Below are positions 1 to 13,500 of a stretch of DNA of 39,203 bases, one piece after another. The DNA lies in NCBI RefSeq assembly GCF_001039355.2, contig NW_019775817.1, forward strand, positions 9,142 through 48,344, in the 5' to 3' direction. The stretch's first letter is position 1, and every line of letters starts with the position of its first letter. This DNA is from Lingula anatina (Eukaryota; Brachiopoda; Lingulata; Lingulida; Lingulidae). Position numbers and translations under genes: made by a program. The notes below the pieces were generated by a model, which saw only the letters and a program-made list of their open reading frames with translations, had not been told where the DNA came from and did not search any database.

Positions 1-825
1 AAAAAAGGCTCACATTAATGACTTTATATACAATGTATTAGGGAAATGTGAATGGTATCCACACAGCTCCGTCATGTCAGCTGTATATTAGGACAGGTAT
101 TACAACTGGCCAAACACAGCATGTTATTGCTTATCTGCTTTACTATGTAAATCATCCATTTCATCAGGACTGAAAAAAAGGTTTGGTTAATACAAAAAAG
201 TGACTTTGCTTGGAATATTCCTCGTTTCTTAGATAAGAGAGCTCCCAGAGTGGTCTCTTTAAAAAGCAAGTGGAATATCTACCTTTGTGTAATCGTATTT
301 CGGTTTTTTGAGTACTTTGAAGTATATGTGCAATCATATTGGTTTACATATATACTAGGTGCAGATAACCTCATATTAAGAAACAAAGACGCTATCTCAG
401 ATTAAAAACGACACTATAAATGTTTTCAGCGACATTGTATTTGTACCAGACAGTATTTTGGTTTCAAATGATACCTAAATGTTGATTGGACATTTTCTCT
501 TTAATTTTTTTTATATTTATTTTTATTTTTATTTTTAATTTTTGCATAGGGCGTCCTACTTCAAAATAATTATATTAGTTTACATATTCACCGGTTGCAG
601 ATAGTGTAATAGTGGATAAAAATCATCAATGCAGAAACAAAGGCGATATCTCAAGTTGAATATGACACTAATAGCATTTTGAGAAACATTGTATTTGTAC
701 CAGACACTATCAGGGTGCCATAAGCTTCTTTAATGTTTGTTTGACATTTTGTCATGAACCAAAATTAAATTTGTTTAGGAATCACAATCATTACTAGCGT
801 CAAGCATCTATATGTTCATACTTAC

Positions 826-855
826 TTGCTGGCCTGCCCTGTTGTTGCTGCTGAC
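826..855 (-). CDS. Receptor exon 13: 30-bp tail repeat exon, copy 3
   Basis: Splice sites and the 30-bp length are conserved (TAG acceptor instead of CAG). With the split codon it reads S-QQQQQGRPA, so the PA ending is kept while the front has become a glutamine run. The donor leaves phase 1. At least one further exon must lie left of the window. Confidence 0.65.
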
Positions 856-3800
856 CTAAAAAAAGGCTCACATTAATGACTTTATATACAATGTATTAGG
901 GAAATGTGAATGGTATCCACACAGCTCAAAACAATTATATTAGTTTACATATTCACCGGTTGCAGATAGTGTAAAAGTGGATAAAAATCATCAATGCAGA
1001 AATAAAGGCTCTATATCAAGTTAAATATGACACTAATAGCATTTTGAGAAACATTGTGTTTGTACCAGACACAACCATGGTGTCATAAGGTACCTTAACG
1101 TTTGTTGGACATTTTGTCATGAACCAAAATTAAATTTGTTTAGGAATACCCATCATTACTAGCATCAAGCATCTATATGTTCATACTTACTTGCTGGATT
1201 GTCACGTCCGTTATTCTGATCTGAAAAAAAGGCTTACAATAATAACTGTATATACAATGTATTAGGGAAATGTGAATGGTATCCACACAGCTCAATCATG
1301 TCAGCTGTATATTAGGACAGGTATTACAACTGGCCAAACACAGCATGTTATTGCTTATCTGCTTTTACTATGTAAACCATCCATTTTATCAGGACTGAAA
1401 AACGCTTGGTAAATACAAAAAAGGTGACTTTGATTGGAATATTCCTCGTTTCTTAGATAAGAGAGCTCCCAGAGTGGTCTATTTAAAAAGCAAGTGGAAT
1501 ATCTACCTCTGTGTAATATTATATCGGTTTGTTGAGTCCTTTGAAGTATATGGGCAATCATATTGATTAACATATATACCAGTTGCAGATAACCTCATAT
1601 TGAGAAACAAAGACGCTATCTAAGATTAAAAAAACGCCACTAATAATGTTTTCAGCAACATTGTATTTGTACCAGGCAGTGGTTTCATAAGATACCTAAA
1701 TGTTGATTTTACATTTTCTCCTTAACTTAGTTTTTTTTAATTATTTATTTATTAATTAATTTATTTATTTTTTTGCATAGGGTGTCCTGCTTCAAAATAA
1801 TTATATTAGTTTACATATTCACCAGTTTCAGATAGTGTAATAGTGGATAAAAATCATCAAAGCAGAAACAAAGACGCTATCTCAAGTTGAATATGACACT
1901 AATAGCGTTTTGAGAAACATTGTATTTGTACCAGACACTATCAGGGTGTCATAAGGTTCCTTTATGTTTGTTGGACATTTTGTCATGAACCAAAATTTAT
2001 TTTCTTTAGGAATACACATCATTACTAGCATCAAGCATCTATATGTTCATACTTACTTGCTGGGTTGTCACGTTCGTTATTCCGATCTGAAAAAAAAGGC
2101 TCACCTTAATGACTTTATATACAATGTATAAGGGAAATGTGAATGGTATCCACACAGCTCAATCATGTCAGCTGGCCAAACACAGCATGTTATTTCTTAT
2201 CCGTTTAACTATGTGAATACGCGTATATTTGTTACGATACTCGACCGATAATGCTTGGTAAATGTAAAAAATTGAGTTTGCTTGGACAATTCCTCGTTTC
2301 TCAATTAGAAAACGGAATCCCGATAGCGGTCTCCTTTAAAGACACTAAAAAAAATGTCCCCATTTGTGTGATTGTACTTCAGCTTGATAATTTGAATATA
2401 TGTACATTTTGTAAAGATTCAAAGTATCAAAATTAACAGAAGTATAATCTTGAAAACACAATGTTGGAAATGCATGAACATCAAAACAAAATACTTACCA
2501 TTAATTATCCTTCTCAAAGATGACAAACAAGATGCTATTTGTTCTATAATGTAATAGATAAACGGAAATAAATTTTCTGCAGTGATGAAGAGGGCAGATA
2601 AGAGAAAAAAAGTAATGGTATGTTTTCTTAAAGAGGATAATGCGTGTTTAAAGACTATACTATGTTAAGAACGGCTGATAAATGTGAAGTGGTAAATCAC
2701 AAATCAATCACAGAGTAATCAAAATTTTAAAAAGAAATTGGATTAAACGGCGTTGCGTGAATGATTAGAATAATAATGTCTACTCACCGCGGTAGCATAT
2801 ACACAGCCCCACAACTATTGACATAATCACTGTTTCTATAATCGCCAAAACAAGGATAGCTGGTATAACATAAAAAGGCAAACATTGAAACTATTAAGAA
2901 TTTCACCGTTTTACTTTATTCACTTCGGTATTATCAACAGTTGAGGCTTTTCAGACATGTTTATGTCACAACAGACAGCTGGTTAAAATGCATTCTGTTA
3001 GAATTTTATCATAACAAAAAGGCTTCACTTGCTATGTTGCGATAGTGAACTTACCAATGATCATATCCTCCAAAGCTCCAGAATTGCTGAAAGGACGTTA
3101 TAAAATATGCGGACAAAAGTGACTCAGTCATTTACAGGTATATAATATACAACATTTGAGGCAAACGCAATTGCATCTTGCCTGCAGATATAATTAGCCC
3201 CCTGACAGAACGCATGAATGTGACCAAACATTGTTTCAGTGTGGGAGCTACAATAGCATCCTGCTCAAGCGCACCAGATATCTGAATATGTAATTTGTTC
3301 GTCGCAGAATGATGCATGATATAATGTCAATTTGATTCTGCATATTTGTGTTCACCGATCATGGCGTGCCTTATGCATAAAACATAACCTTCCAAATGAT
3401 GCAATACATTTGGGGACCTATTTATATATATGCAACTTACTTTGCCTTACCGCATGCTCAGTGTTAATGTAATGATGGTTTATATCAACGGACTTCTAAA
3501 CAGAAGAGTGATTATATTAATAAACATTTTATTTACCATGTTCCTGGAGTGCTGTCTGATATGTCTGGTATGCTGAAATAAAAAACACTGGTTGCATAAA
3601 TTCTAAAAAAGTCTTAATGAATGAATAAGTGCATCTGGCGTCTAAAACATTAAATGTTATGACCCATATGGGAAGGATGTCCAACATTTCAAATGGAATC
3701 AATAAATGCAATTACTATGAATATATATTTACCTTGAGCAAAAATGTTCATTAGCTTGGTTGTTGGATATACATGAAATTCTCAAACACAAGCCTCAATT

Positions 3801-6800
3801 TTTTTTTTTCATACCGTTAGCTTACGGCCAACCTGGTCGAAGGCCTTCATCAGACTGACGTGAGAAGTTGTTCACACTCTTAGCTTACGACTTACTTAGC
3901 TTACTACCGTTAACTTACGACCAGGTTGGCCGTAAGCTAACGGTATGAAAAACAAATTGAGGCTTGTGTTTGAGAATTTCATGTATATATTTACCTTGTT
4001 GTTATGTTCCTTCCTGGTGGCAGTGCACTGAAATATAAACAATTTCTTTTTTTTTTTTAATTTCAAACAAATAGGTCAGTGAAGGAATCAACAGGCGTGG
4101 GTGCCAAATGAACACATCTATAAAAACATTAAAGGTAATTACCAAATGCATGGACAAGCACTCTTTTTGATACATAGATCGCAGTTTGTTTTATCTTTTC
4201 CAAATAGAAAGCAAGCAAAAAGCTAACAAAAACATGTTTTATATTGATATTGTAAAAAGATCCCCCAATTTCACATATGTCCACAAGGTTCATATATTAA
4301 TATGCAAGAAATACGCCTCTTGCTCTACCTCATGTCAAATCTCAAAGGCAGCTTTTACTCGCACTATTTCCAAGCAAGAACATATTCATCATCGTTTTAA
4401 AATCTTAGGCAAGTTGGTTTTCATAGCATACACATAATCCAAACTTCATTATCCTTTTTAATGATAAAAGTATGTATATTTGTTGTCTAAAATCCATATA
4501 ACAAGACAGCAAAGCTGTCAAACGTACAGAAAAAAAAGCTTAAAACTTGACGCACAAAATATGTAACTGTCGATTCTGATGCAATGACACATTATATTTA
4601 ACTTCAAAGTCAACACCAAATTTTAATTATGCAGAACAATTAAATGAATGAAAGTAAAATATGTAGGCTCCAGGCCAATAAAAGTTCAAGTTCACACTTT
4701 GAAAATGCGGGAAATAGAAAACGAAACTGTAACATTTTTTATACATTCAAGAAAAATAACTAACCCACGTTTTCAAATTTGAGGTGTATGACAATCATAT
4801 TCTTTTAAGTTACAAAATAATAAGCAGCACAGTTTTTATTCCATAACATGTGTGGTGGCAGTACACAAAATAGGTTTTTGACATTTTGATATTAAATTTT
4901 ATAATGGTTAGTTTTATCAGCATTAATTGTTAATTACCTACCATACATTACACGGATATTACAAAATATACAACCATTTGGCTTTATGCACGCAGGATCT
5001 CTCCCGCACGAAAATGCAGTAGTATAGAAGTAGCAAAGAAGCATTAACGCAGTAGTGGTGTGGAGCATATTTGCAGTAGAAATGCAGCATAGCCTACTGC
5101 AATTCTACTCCAAAAAGTGCATAAGTTTGTACAGAGAGGAGCATTAATGCAGTAGATTAGCAGCATGACAGAAGCATGTTTCGAATATGCTAATTAGCTC
5201 CCAAATCGAAGCAGATTTGAAGCATGTTTGCAGTATGATTGCAGCAGTCTACTGCGGTTTGCAGTATGATTGCAGTAATCTACTGCACTGTATCTACTGC
5301 GTTTTCTTGCGGGAGCGCAGTCCCATAATGAAAATGCCAGTATGTGAAAAACTTCACAAAGAACCGCATAGTTTCCAGAAAAAAGGCAATCATTAGGTTT
5401 AATAATCATAAGTGACCTGGTTTTCTTTAATGGTGATATTGGTGACAGTACCCAAAATAGGGTTTTACTTCAATTTTGCCCGCACGAAAATGCAGTAGTA
5501 TCGAAGTACCTGTAGCAAAGAAGCATTAACGCAGTAGTGGTGTGGAGCATATTTGCAGTAGAAATGAAGTATAGCCTACTGCAATTCTACTTCAAAATTT
5601 ACATAGGGTTGTACAGAGGAGGATCATTAATGCAGTGGATTAGCAGCATAATAGAAGCATGTTTCAAATATGCTAATTAGCTCCCAATGCGAAGCAGATT
5701 TGAGGCATATTTGCAGTATGATTGCAGTAGTCTACTGCGCTGGAGTATCTATTTCGTTTTCGTACGGGTGATGCAATATAACAAAATGCTTAAGAGAATC
5801 ATCACGACCAATTATAATAATATAATATAATATAAGCATCATGGACATTCAGAAAATGTGACTAGCAAAGGTCTTCAAGCCCATGGAAGTTCAAAGTCAC
5901 ACCCTACAAATTGCCAATATGTGGAATTTTTGATTCACAGAAAAAATGTTTTTCAACTAAAACTGTAGTTAGTTCAATAAATATTTTCTGTTAGCCGAGG
6001 AATAATAACGTGACATGGTTTGCCTTGAATGGTCACTATGACGACAGTGCCCAAAATGTTTCTTCAATTTAAATTCAATATTACATAATGCTTAACAGCA
6101 TTTAGTCAACACAAATATTCCATAATGCATTGCAGGTAACATCGAACTAAAGACTAGACAACGAAACTTACAAATACGCATACACCAAACAGGAAACAAG
6201 GCAGCAAAGCTGTCAAAATGTTAGGCATTTCACAGAAAAAAATATGCATACATAATATTTTACCAATTTGGTGCACTGTGGCATAATGTTTTAAAATAAC
6301 AAAATCGCTCTGACCCTCTTACATCATATACTGTAGGTAACGAGGCCATCGAAATACTAACGAGTGAATCAATTCAACGTGGTTCAAAATCCACTGAAAA
6401 TGCTAATGTGTGAAAATTGAAAATTTCACAAAAACAAAACAAAAAAACAATAATAATATATATAGTAACCAATTACAACTCGCTGAAAGTGTAACGGACG
6501 ATCTTTTCGAAGACCAGCACAGAAACGCATGTCTTGGTTCACTTATTCACTGTTTGTACTAACATGGAATTTACATACTAGTAAAATAAAAGCCAGTCAG
6601 GTTGCCCACCGGGTTGTATTTATTATTAATATTATTGTTTTTTATTATTTTTTGGGGGGGGTTAACTCTGAACTCATCATGCTGCACACTGTTGAAATAC
6701 AAGTTGTGAATAAGCAGAGGTTGATCAGAGGGTTCACAAATGAGAAGTCAACCCTCCCTCCCCTTGGAGTGAAGTTCGGGGCCCGGTGAAAGGTATTGGT

Positions 6801-8520
6801 AATTAAGAGGTCGAACGGTGTCGTTGCCACGGTCTTAACTATGACTCACCTAAATATTCTAATTTCAAGAGGGGATCCCGTGATGTTTTATCTTTTTTTT
6901 TTCAGAAGTCGAAAGAGGGAGTCAGGGAACCAGGAGTGAAGGAAATCTTTAACCCTGACCCCTGCCTGGTTTATTTTTTATTTATTTATTAAAGCTACAG
7001 ATAGTGTAACTTCCATCTGTAAATATACACCATGAAATCACACACACGTTGAAATAAGACCAGCAAATTTCAAATTTCATAAAAGGGGTGAAATCATGAC
7101 ACATTATTCTGGTTCGTCCTGGGAAAAAAAAACGAATCGACTCTGATAGTTCTCTTCGTGATCGTTCAAGAGTTAAATTTTCGGTGGGGAAACCATACAT
7201 GATTTACTTCGTGCATCAAAACAGTAAATCTCGTCTTTCATGCGGGAGCGTTAGCGGCAGTAAACAGGAGTGCTTACACGTAACATACTTAGCACTTTGA
7301 CGCAAAAGTAAAGTTGGGAAGGTATTTTCTTTTGTATGAGATGTAAAAATATATTCTCACCAAAAGCGATCGTGGTATTACTTTAACAGGGAGAGAAGAC
7401 AACTACACGTGGAATCAATTTAATATAATGCATGTACTTCAAAGCATTCACCGCTTTGTATCTCAAATGGATATGCTTCTTGGGTGGTAGATAAGCCCAG
7501 GTACACCTTGCACTTGGGGGCAAATCTTTAAAGAACAGTCTTTTCGACGCAATATTGAAATAAGATATAATATAAATCTGTACATGTTAACATTGGGGGG
7601 TTTATCTTGCATTTATTTTAACATGCGCAACGATAAGCAGAACATTGGAAAATATACCCACCATTTAGATACGCAATGCTTCGTTCCGTCGAAGTCCTCA
7701 ACATCCTGGCCATTTTCTAAAATATAGAATGTGATCATAACTTATCTATTTACACTCCTCTCATGTGTATAAGTACAAACAGTATATTGAAAAATCAACT
7801 TAAGGACGTTCTCTCATATAAGCTTTTTTTTTTTTGCGATCTGCGCAGATTTCGCGCATAAGTAGTATTTTGCGATAGAGGCTAATTATGAAACTATAGC
7901 ATGCAATAAAATACGTAATTCATTCTTTTAAGAGATCTGTATGAAATATTTGATGTTATTTTGGTCGAATCGCTACGAATATGTCAATATGTCAACAATA
8001 CGTTGCGTATCAGTGAAGGCTTGGTCTTTTACGACGCAAAGTACCCACTTGCGGCTTTGTTTACAAATGCCGCAATGTATGAAATTACGCGAAGAAGAGA
8101 TTGAAAAGATCGTTTTAGTAAGGCTTGTATAGCACTGACATGATCTTATCTTACAGAAAACATTCACAAGGGCTTGCATTTTGACCACAAAGTGTATTGC
8201 TTAATTTTTTGTCATATGGTTTTGATGTGTGTAGCAAGACATATTCTTCTTCAGCATTGGTTCCCGATCCTGGTTGCAGTGATTTGTATGCTGAAAACAA
8301 TTATCTTTTTTCTCTCAATTAGTTAAAATAATTAGACTCATGGCGTCTTATTGTTGATTTAAGTATGTTATTGAACAATATGACCTGTAAACAGTGCGAT
8401 TTTTAGCTCTCCTGGAAAGATGCAATAGGTGTCCACCCATCCGGCGTGTTGCGATGTCATTCTTGTAATGGTTTTGTAAAAGTGCAAATGGACAAAACCA
8501 TAAACACACAACAGAGGACC

Positions 8521-8573
<53 letters not shown>

Positions 8574-10464
8574 GCAAATACATGTAATACTTTTTTATGC
8601 TGGGAAAATAAACAGTATATTTTAGAAGTAAAATTATACTATATTCCAACTTTATCCAAATTTACCCAGTCATTAACAATTTAGTTTGTAAATTACTTAA
8701 CAGAAATTATTCAGCCCGTAATGTATTATAATATTGTCTTGAGTCAAAAAAAATTAGTTGATGTATGCAATAATAAAGAGCAGAAAATCCTTTGATCTCA
8801 TAATCTTGGGCCGTGCGATAAGAGTAGGAGCACCAAGCCTTTTTTCAGTGTTTTTGATCTTAATATGATAAAAATTAAAATTAAAAATGATATTGAAACT
8901 GATTATCACAAAAATATTCACGGCACATATTTTTTAAAAATGGCCCAGCCAGATTTTGACCCACCCAGGAAGATCCCTGTTATTTGATTTTTTTTTAATT
9001 TTATCCCATTCAATTAACAAAATCCTATGTTTAACCTTTAGCAAATTCTATATAATACCTAGTTTATAAAAATAATTTATTCATGTTTAGGGGGGAAATC
9101 AATATGTCGTGGTTAATATATCAGCATTTGCACATGTCATTTCAAAGAGGTCTAGATGGTCTTTATTGTCTTCTATGTGAAATTAATCTAAACACAACAA
9201 AGAGTAACAAAATGTATAAAGTAATAAGAAAAATGCATGTAGGATGTCTTTAATGCCTAAATTCTAAATAAGTATGTATATTTATTATATATATTTATTT
9301 GATTTCATGTTGTAAATATAATATGAAATCGAAATAAACTGATAACCAAAATATGTCTTTAGATGAATATTTTAACTTTTTGCCACCTAGTTTCCAAAGC
9401 ACATTTGTCAAGAAATATGGCTACATGTAAAGTACCAGTAGTAAGAAATTGATACATTGTTTAAACAATGTATATTAAAATATACAAAGCAAACAATCTA
9501 ACCAGTTATCGCAATGTTAAAAATGTATAAACCAGTACGAAAAAAAGAATAGGAAGATAAAAGTCACAAGAGATTGATACATGTGCTAAAAGGTCCAGCC
9601 TATAAAAAATCCAATATGGCGGCATTCCATGAGGCATACTGAAATCCAACTGATACTTTCAACATTTGAATATATATTTATTATGAATGGGATAAGCAAA
9701 CTTTATGAAATTTGGTTAGCTGATGCAGAGAAGTATAGGGTATAATTTTCATGGAAGCAAAATAAGCGTATGAGTTAAAAAATCCACGATACAAAACATA
9801 TTTATTTAAATATGCTTGGACATTTCCATTGATTCCTATGTAAATTTGATAAAAAAATTGATGTTCAAGGAGCCCTGGCTCAAAACAAGTATAGCGTGGT
9901 ACATATTTTTTTGTAAATTTCTTTGAGGTCTACCAAGATCTATAACATATCCACATAAAAGTAAAATGGCTAGGGCAGAATTTTTTATTTTTGCATTTTT
10001 CAGCAAAATTAAGGGCATTTTGGCAAAATCCCCATATAACGCAATGTTATAAACGTAGCGTTTTTCGGGACGCCACCTCTCAAAAACGAGCTTGGGTACC
10101 CCCAATTTTTTTTCATATTTTTTACTCATATGGTAAGAAATTTTGTCTTACAATTTTAATCAAAATTGCTAGGGCAGAAATATGAAATCTGAAATATGAG
10201 AGAGCGTCCTTAAGTCACATTTTAACGTGCGTGTAAACAATAACTCTATTTCAGAGAATGCGCATTAAAAGGGGTTCAACAAATGGACAATCGAGAGAGA
10301 GACCAATGAACGGTTTTCGGAAAAAATATTTACAAGCACTGCCATATTGAAACAGTTATTATATATTTTAGCAATCCTCTTGCAGTAAGGCATCATCAAT
10401 GTGAAGTGTCATTTGTTAACGAAAAGGATGAGTGTTGGTAACCATTGGCAAAGTGCCCGTCTTC

Positions 10465-10500
<36 letters not shown>

Positions 10501-13500
10501 ATTTGCCCCAAAAATGATAAGGTACAATTAAAAACGGAATGAAAATAAAGTATACATAGTAACAGTTATGGCCAATGATCTGTATGACAATGAAATTAAA
10601 TCACCTAAAAAAGCACTTCATGTGATTCTGTAGGTGATAAGACCTTGTACAGAACGGACTGCAAGAGCCTTCTCAACAACATAATTTTCGATTGCCTCAT
10701 AGCAAACCCCATATACCACTGGGCTAAAGTGCACAACTTCCAACTGTCTGGGCATCTAATTTACACTGACAGTACCTGACAGTACTGACACTGATGAGTC
10801 TAGTTTTAGACTTTTCTACAGGGGACTTCAATCCATAAACTGTACCAGTGGCTAGATGTGTGCTTTGACTGTATTTATTAGGTTCTGATTAAACCAGGCG
10901 CATCCTTGCATATGATGGTTTCAAACTACCATCTAGCAGATGCTCATTAATATACAGTCTAGCTTGCTCTATCTGGTAAACGCCTGGTAATAATTACAAT
11001 GTATTGGGACATTTACCAAGTCAGTGGGTTTTCATAGATCTCCTTGACGACATGAGCCATTCATAGCATTTTGAAAAAAAAAAACTACAATGCTATAATG
11101 AATAGTGCTGGTGTGGAAGGTAAAGACATAAATAACAAAACTAGGGTGTGTGTGATGGAGCCTTTTATTTTACCTTTTATACAAAATAGTCTTAAAATGG
11201 GGATGTTTACACAACAGTTTTGGTTGTACAAAATGTATCTTCATGCCCATTACAAGTGGGTTGGGTCAAGCCACCCTTATGTGTAGAGGTCTAGTTCAGC
11301 ATGGGTCTCTATATAAAGTAGGAGCCACCACAATCTACGTCTACTATTAAGATAATTAATGTAACTTTGTTTATCTGAAGCACATTTTACATTTTATCTT
11401 TCTCAATCGTAAGAAATACGAAAATAAATAAGATTTACATTGTACTTACTGTATTTGGACTCGTTTTCTTATCCATATTTGCCCTTTTCGATAACATGCA
11501 TTACATAAAAATGAGTTTTCTTTTTAGTGATATTAAAACATATTTTAGTGATTCTAAACCCTGTTTTCCTTTCAAAGACCTACATTTTTTTGGAGTTGTT
11601 ATCTTTGTACGAAATATTCATTTTATCTGCCTAGCCATGATCTATAAGCATGCAGCAGATACATTGTACCTCATGGAAGAAATATACATTGCCGACTGCT
11701 AGCATGTGGACTGAATATGTCCTTATTTAGTTTGAGTAGATATCAAGCCCAATCCTAAGACAAGCTGGTTTTTATATAAACCTTACATTATATTCATGTC
11801 TTTTCAACCATGAATGACTAGCTTGTCCTAGGCGGGGGCTAATATAAAAATGGACATCTTTTATCATCAAGTCATTATGAGATTCTTCTTTCAATTAACA
11901 ATACATGTAAGAACTAAGCAATCAAAATATTGATCAATAGCAATGGTTGGCCACTTATTGCCTTTCTTTTTCAAACTGGCACCACCTTCTTTACCCAATT
12001 GCAAAATTTCACAGTTGCCTCCTTACTACAGATATAGAAATGTACCAATGATTTCCAGAACCCCCCTAAAGCACTCATTTTCATCAATATTTGACAAGGT
12101 CATTTTGATATCAATTTTTGATATATCAAAATTAAAAAATACAGTGGATCATAAAAGTGTAGGACCTTCATTTTTATGTGGTGTCTATTTTTTTCATTCA
12201 TTCACAATTTATTTTTCATGTACAAAGGTGGGCACTTTTACCCTCCTATCAACACTCACCCCTTTCCATATTTATATGATATCCCCAAAAAGTGGCACAA
12301 AATAGTACAATGTACCTTTCCGAACACGCTGGCGTAATCCTAGACAACCATACATGCATGCATTGCTAAACATTGCATTTTGTGGCTTGCTTTATTGAAA
12401 AACCCGACTTATGTTGACAGTATTCTAATTGGCAAACATGTGTTTTACTTTACATATTGCAGCAATACTGTGGAATATGTAGAAATATACATGTATGTGT
12501 CGTGTTGCCTACCTGTTACGTTTGGTAATTTTCCATCTAAGCAGCGGATACAAATACATGCCTCTGGTTTGTTTGTTTTTCGACATTCTTTAGGTCGTCG
12601 AGGTGCATAACCTTTTAACCCATCGCACCAGCATCTGTTGTCCTGAAGAGAAAACTGTTTGCATTTAGCGTAGAGACGGGGCGGGAAAATCAGCATTATT
12701 TTATAGTATTTTATAACCTTTAAATTCACTATGGAGAGAAAATCAAATGGAATGGAAATGCTAGCTGTCTATGTATGACTACGAATTGCAACAGTGAAGC
12801 AAATGAAGCTTGACTAAATTACACATTTTTCATACCTGTGCCTTACACGTTCCAGGACAGTTAATAATGATAAATAATATTAACTCCTTTTGAGTCTTAA
12901 ATCCATTATAACATGTCCAGACGACTTAACATATGTATAAAACAGTTATTAAGAAATGACTTATTAGGAATAGATGAATGAAAATTTACAGGGTTTAACG
13001 ACCAAAAAAAAAAAAAAAAAGAAAGAAAGAAAGATTCTAGATAAAACATACCGATTCCCTCATAAAAAACACTTAAGTGCATAACTAAAATATGTTTGTA
13101 AAAAAAAAGCAATTCTAGATAAAAAAACAGCCTTATTTGCACACAGAAAATATTATAGGTAGAACAGACTTACATTTACAGTGCAAAGTGCAATGACTTT
13201 AAATTTGTAAAACCAATTTAAAAGTCAATTAATCAAAACATTTCTTGAATAGGTATGTCTTCAGTTGTTTTTTAAAAATGCTTGGTAGACTCAATTGATC
13301 GGATTTCCAGTGGTAATAAATTTCATTCCTTTGGACCTGCTGATTTAAAAGAAGTGTCACCATAAGTAGGGGGGTCCATAATTCCAAAAATATGTCAAAA
13401 CCAGCTAAAAAGTTCCTTACACACCTAAAAACAATATTTCAAATGATCTTTTTGAAAGACCATTGATAACTCTGCTGCTACTTGCATTATATGATCACGC

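Larger units (their letters stand above)
1..2240. repeat. Tandem exon-intron duplication block
   Basis: Units begin at 1, 857, 1224 and 2091, each with the words ggctcacattaatgactttat (or a variant) and a shared continuation. Units 1-856 and 1224-2090 are full length (856 and 867 bp), 857-1223 is internally deleted, and the last fades out near 2180-2240. Each of the first three carries one 30-bp receptor exon at its right end. Since position 1 is itself a unit start, the array probably continues leftwards. Confidence 0.85.
4480..6450. repeat. Diverged tandem intronic repeat, about 3-4 units
   Basis: Receptor intron 5 holds recurring words in the same order: gacagcaaagctgtcaaa (4503, 6199), a 'gttcaa(a)gtcacac' block (4685, 5890), and 'tgg-gacagt(g/a)cccaaaat' with variants (about 4855, 5440, 6045). 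The copies are old and unequal. I see no coding signal in them. Confidence 0.5.
7717..12512. other. Receptor intron 4 (4.8 kb), no gene seen
   Basis: AT-rich intron with a 46-base poly-T at 8525-8570, a 30-base poly-T at 10467-10496 and an exon-like relic at 8255-8290. The open frames near 9836-10129 and 11943-12305 lack any domain or splice support and are best read as chance. Confidence 0.5.

Noticed and set aside
3440-3465. Possible receptor exon between exons 7 and 8
   Set aside because: Donor-like gtaag words are present, but no acceptor with a pyrimidine tract lies upstream, and exons 7 and 8 already join in phase.
7351-7370. Possible extra receptor exon with a gtgaga donor
   Set aside because: The block would be about 20 bp, the upstream acceptor lacks a pyrimidine tract, and adding it would break the phase between exons 5 and 6.
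9836-10129. 97-codon minus-strand open frame
   Set aside because: No splice context, no domain, and it lies in the middle of the receptor intron 4 in AT-rich repeat-like sequence.
11943-12305. 120-codon plus-strand open frame
   Set aside because: Low-complexity, aromatic-rich translation typical of AT-rich non-coding DNA, antisense to the receptor intron.
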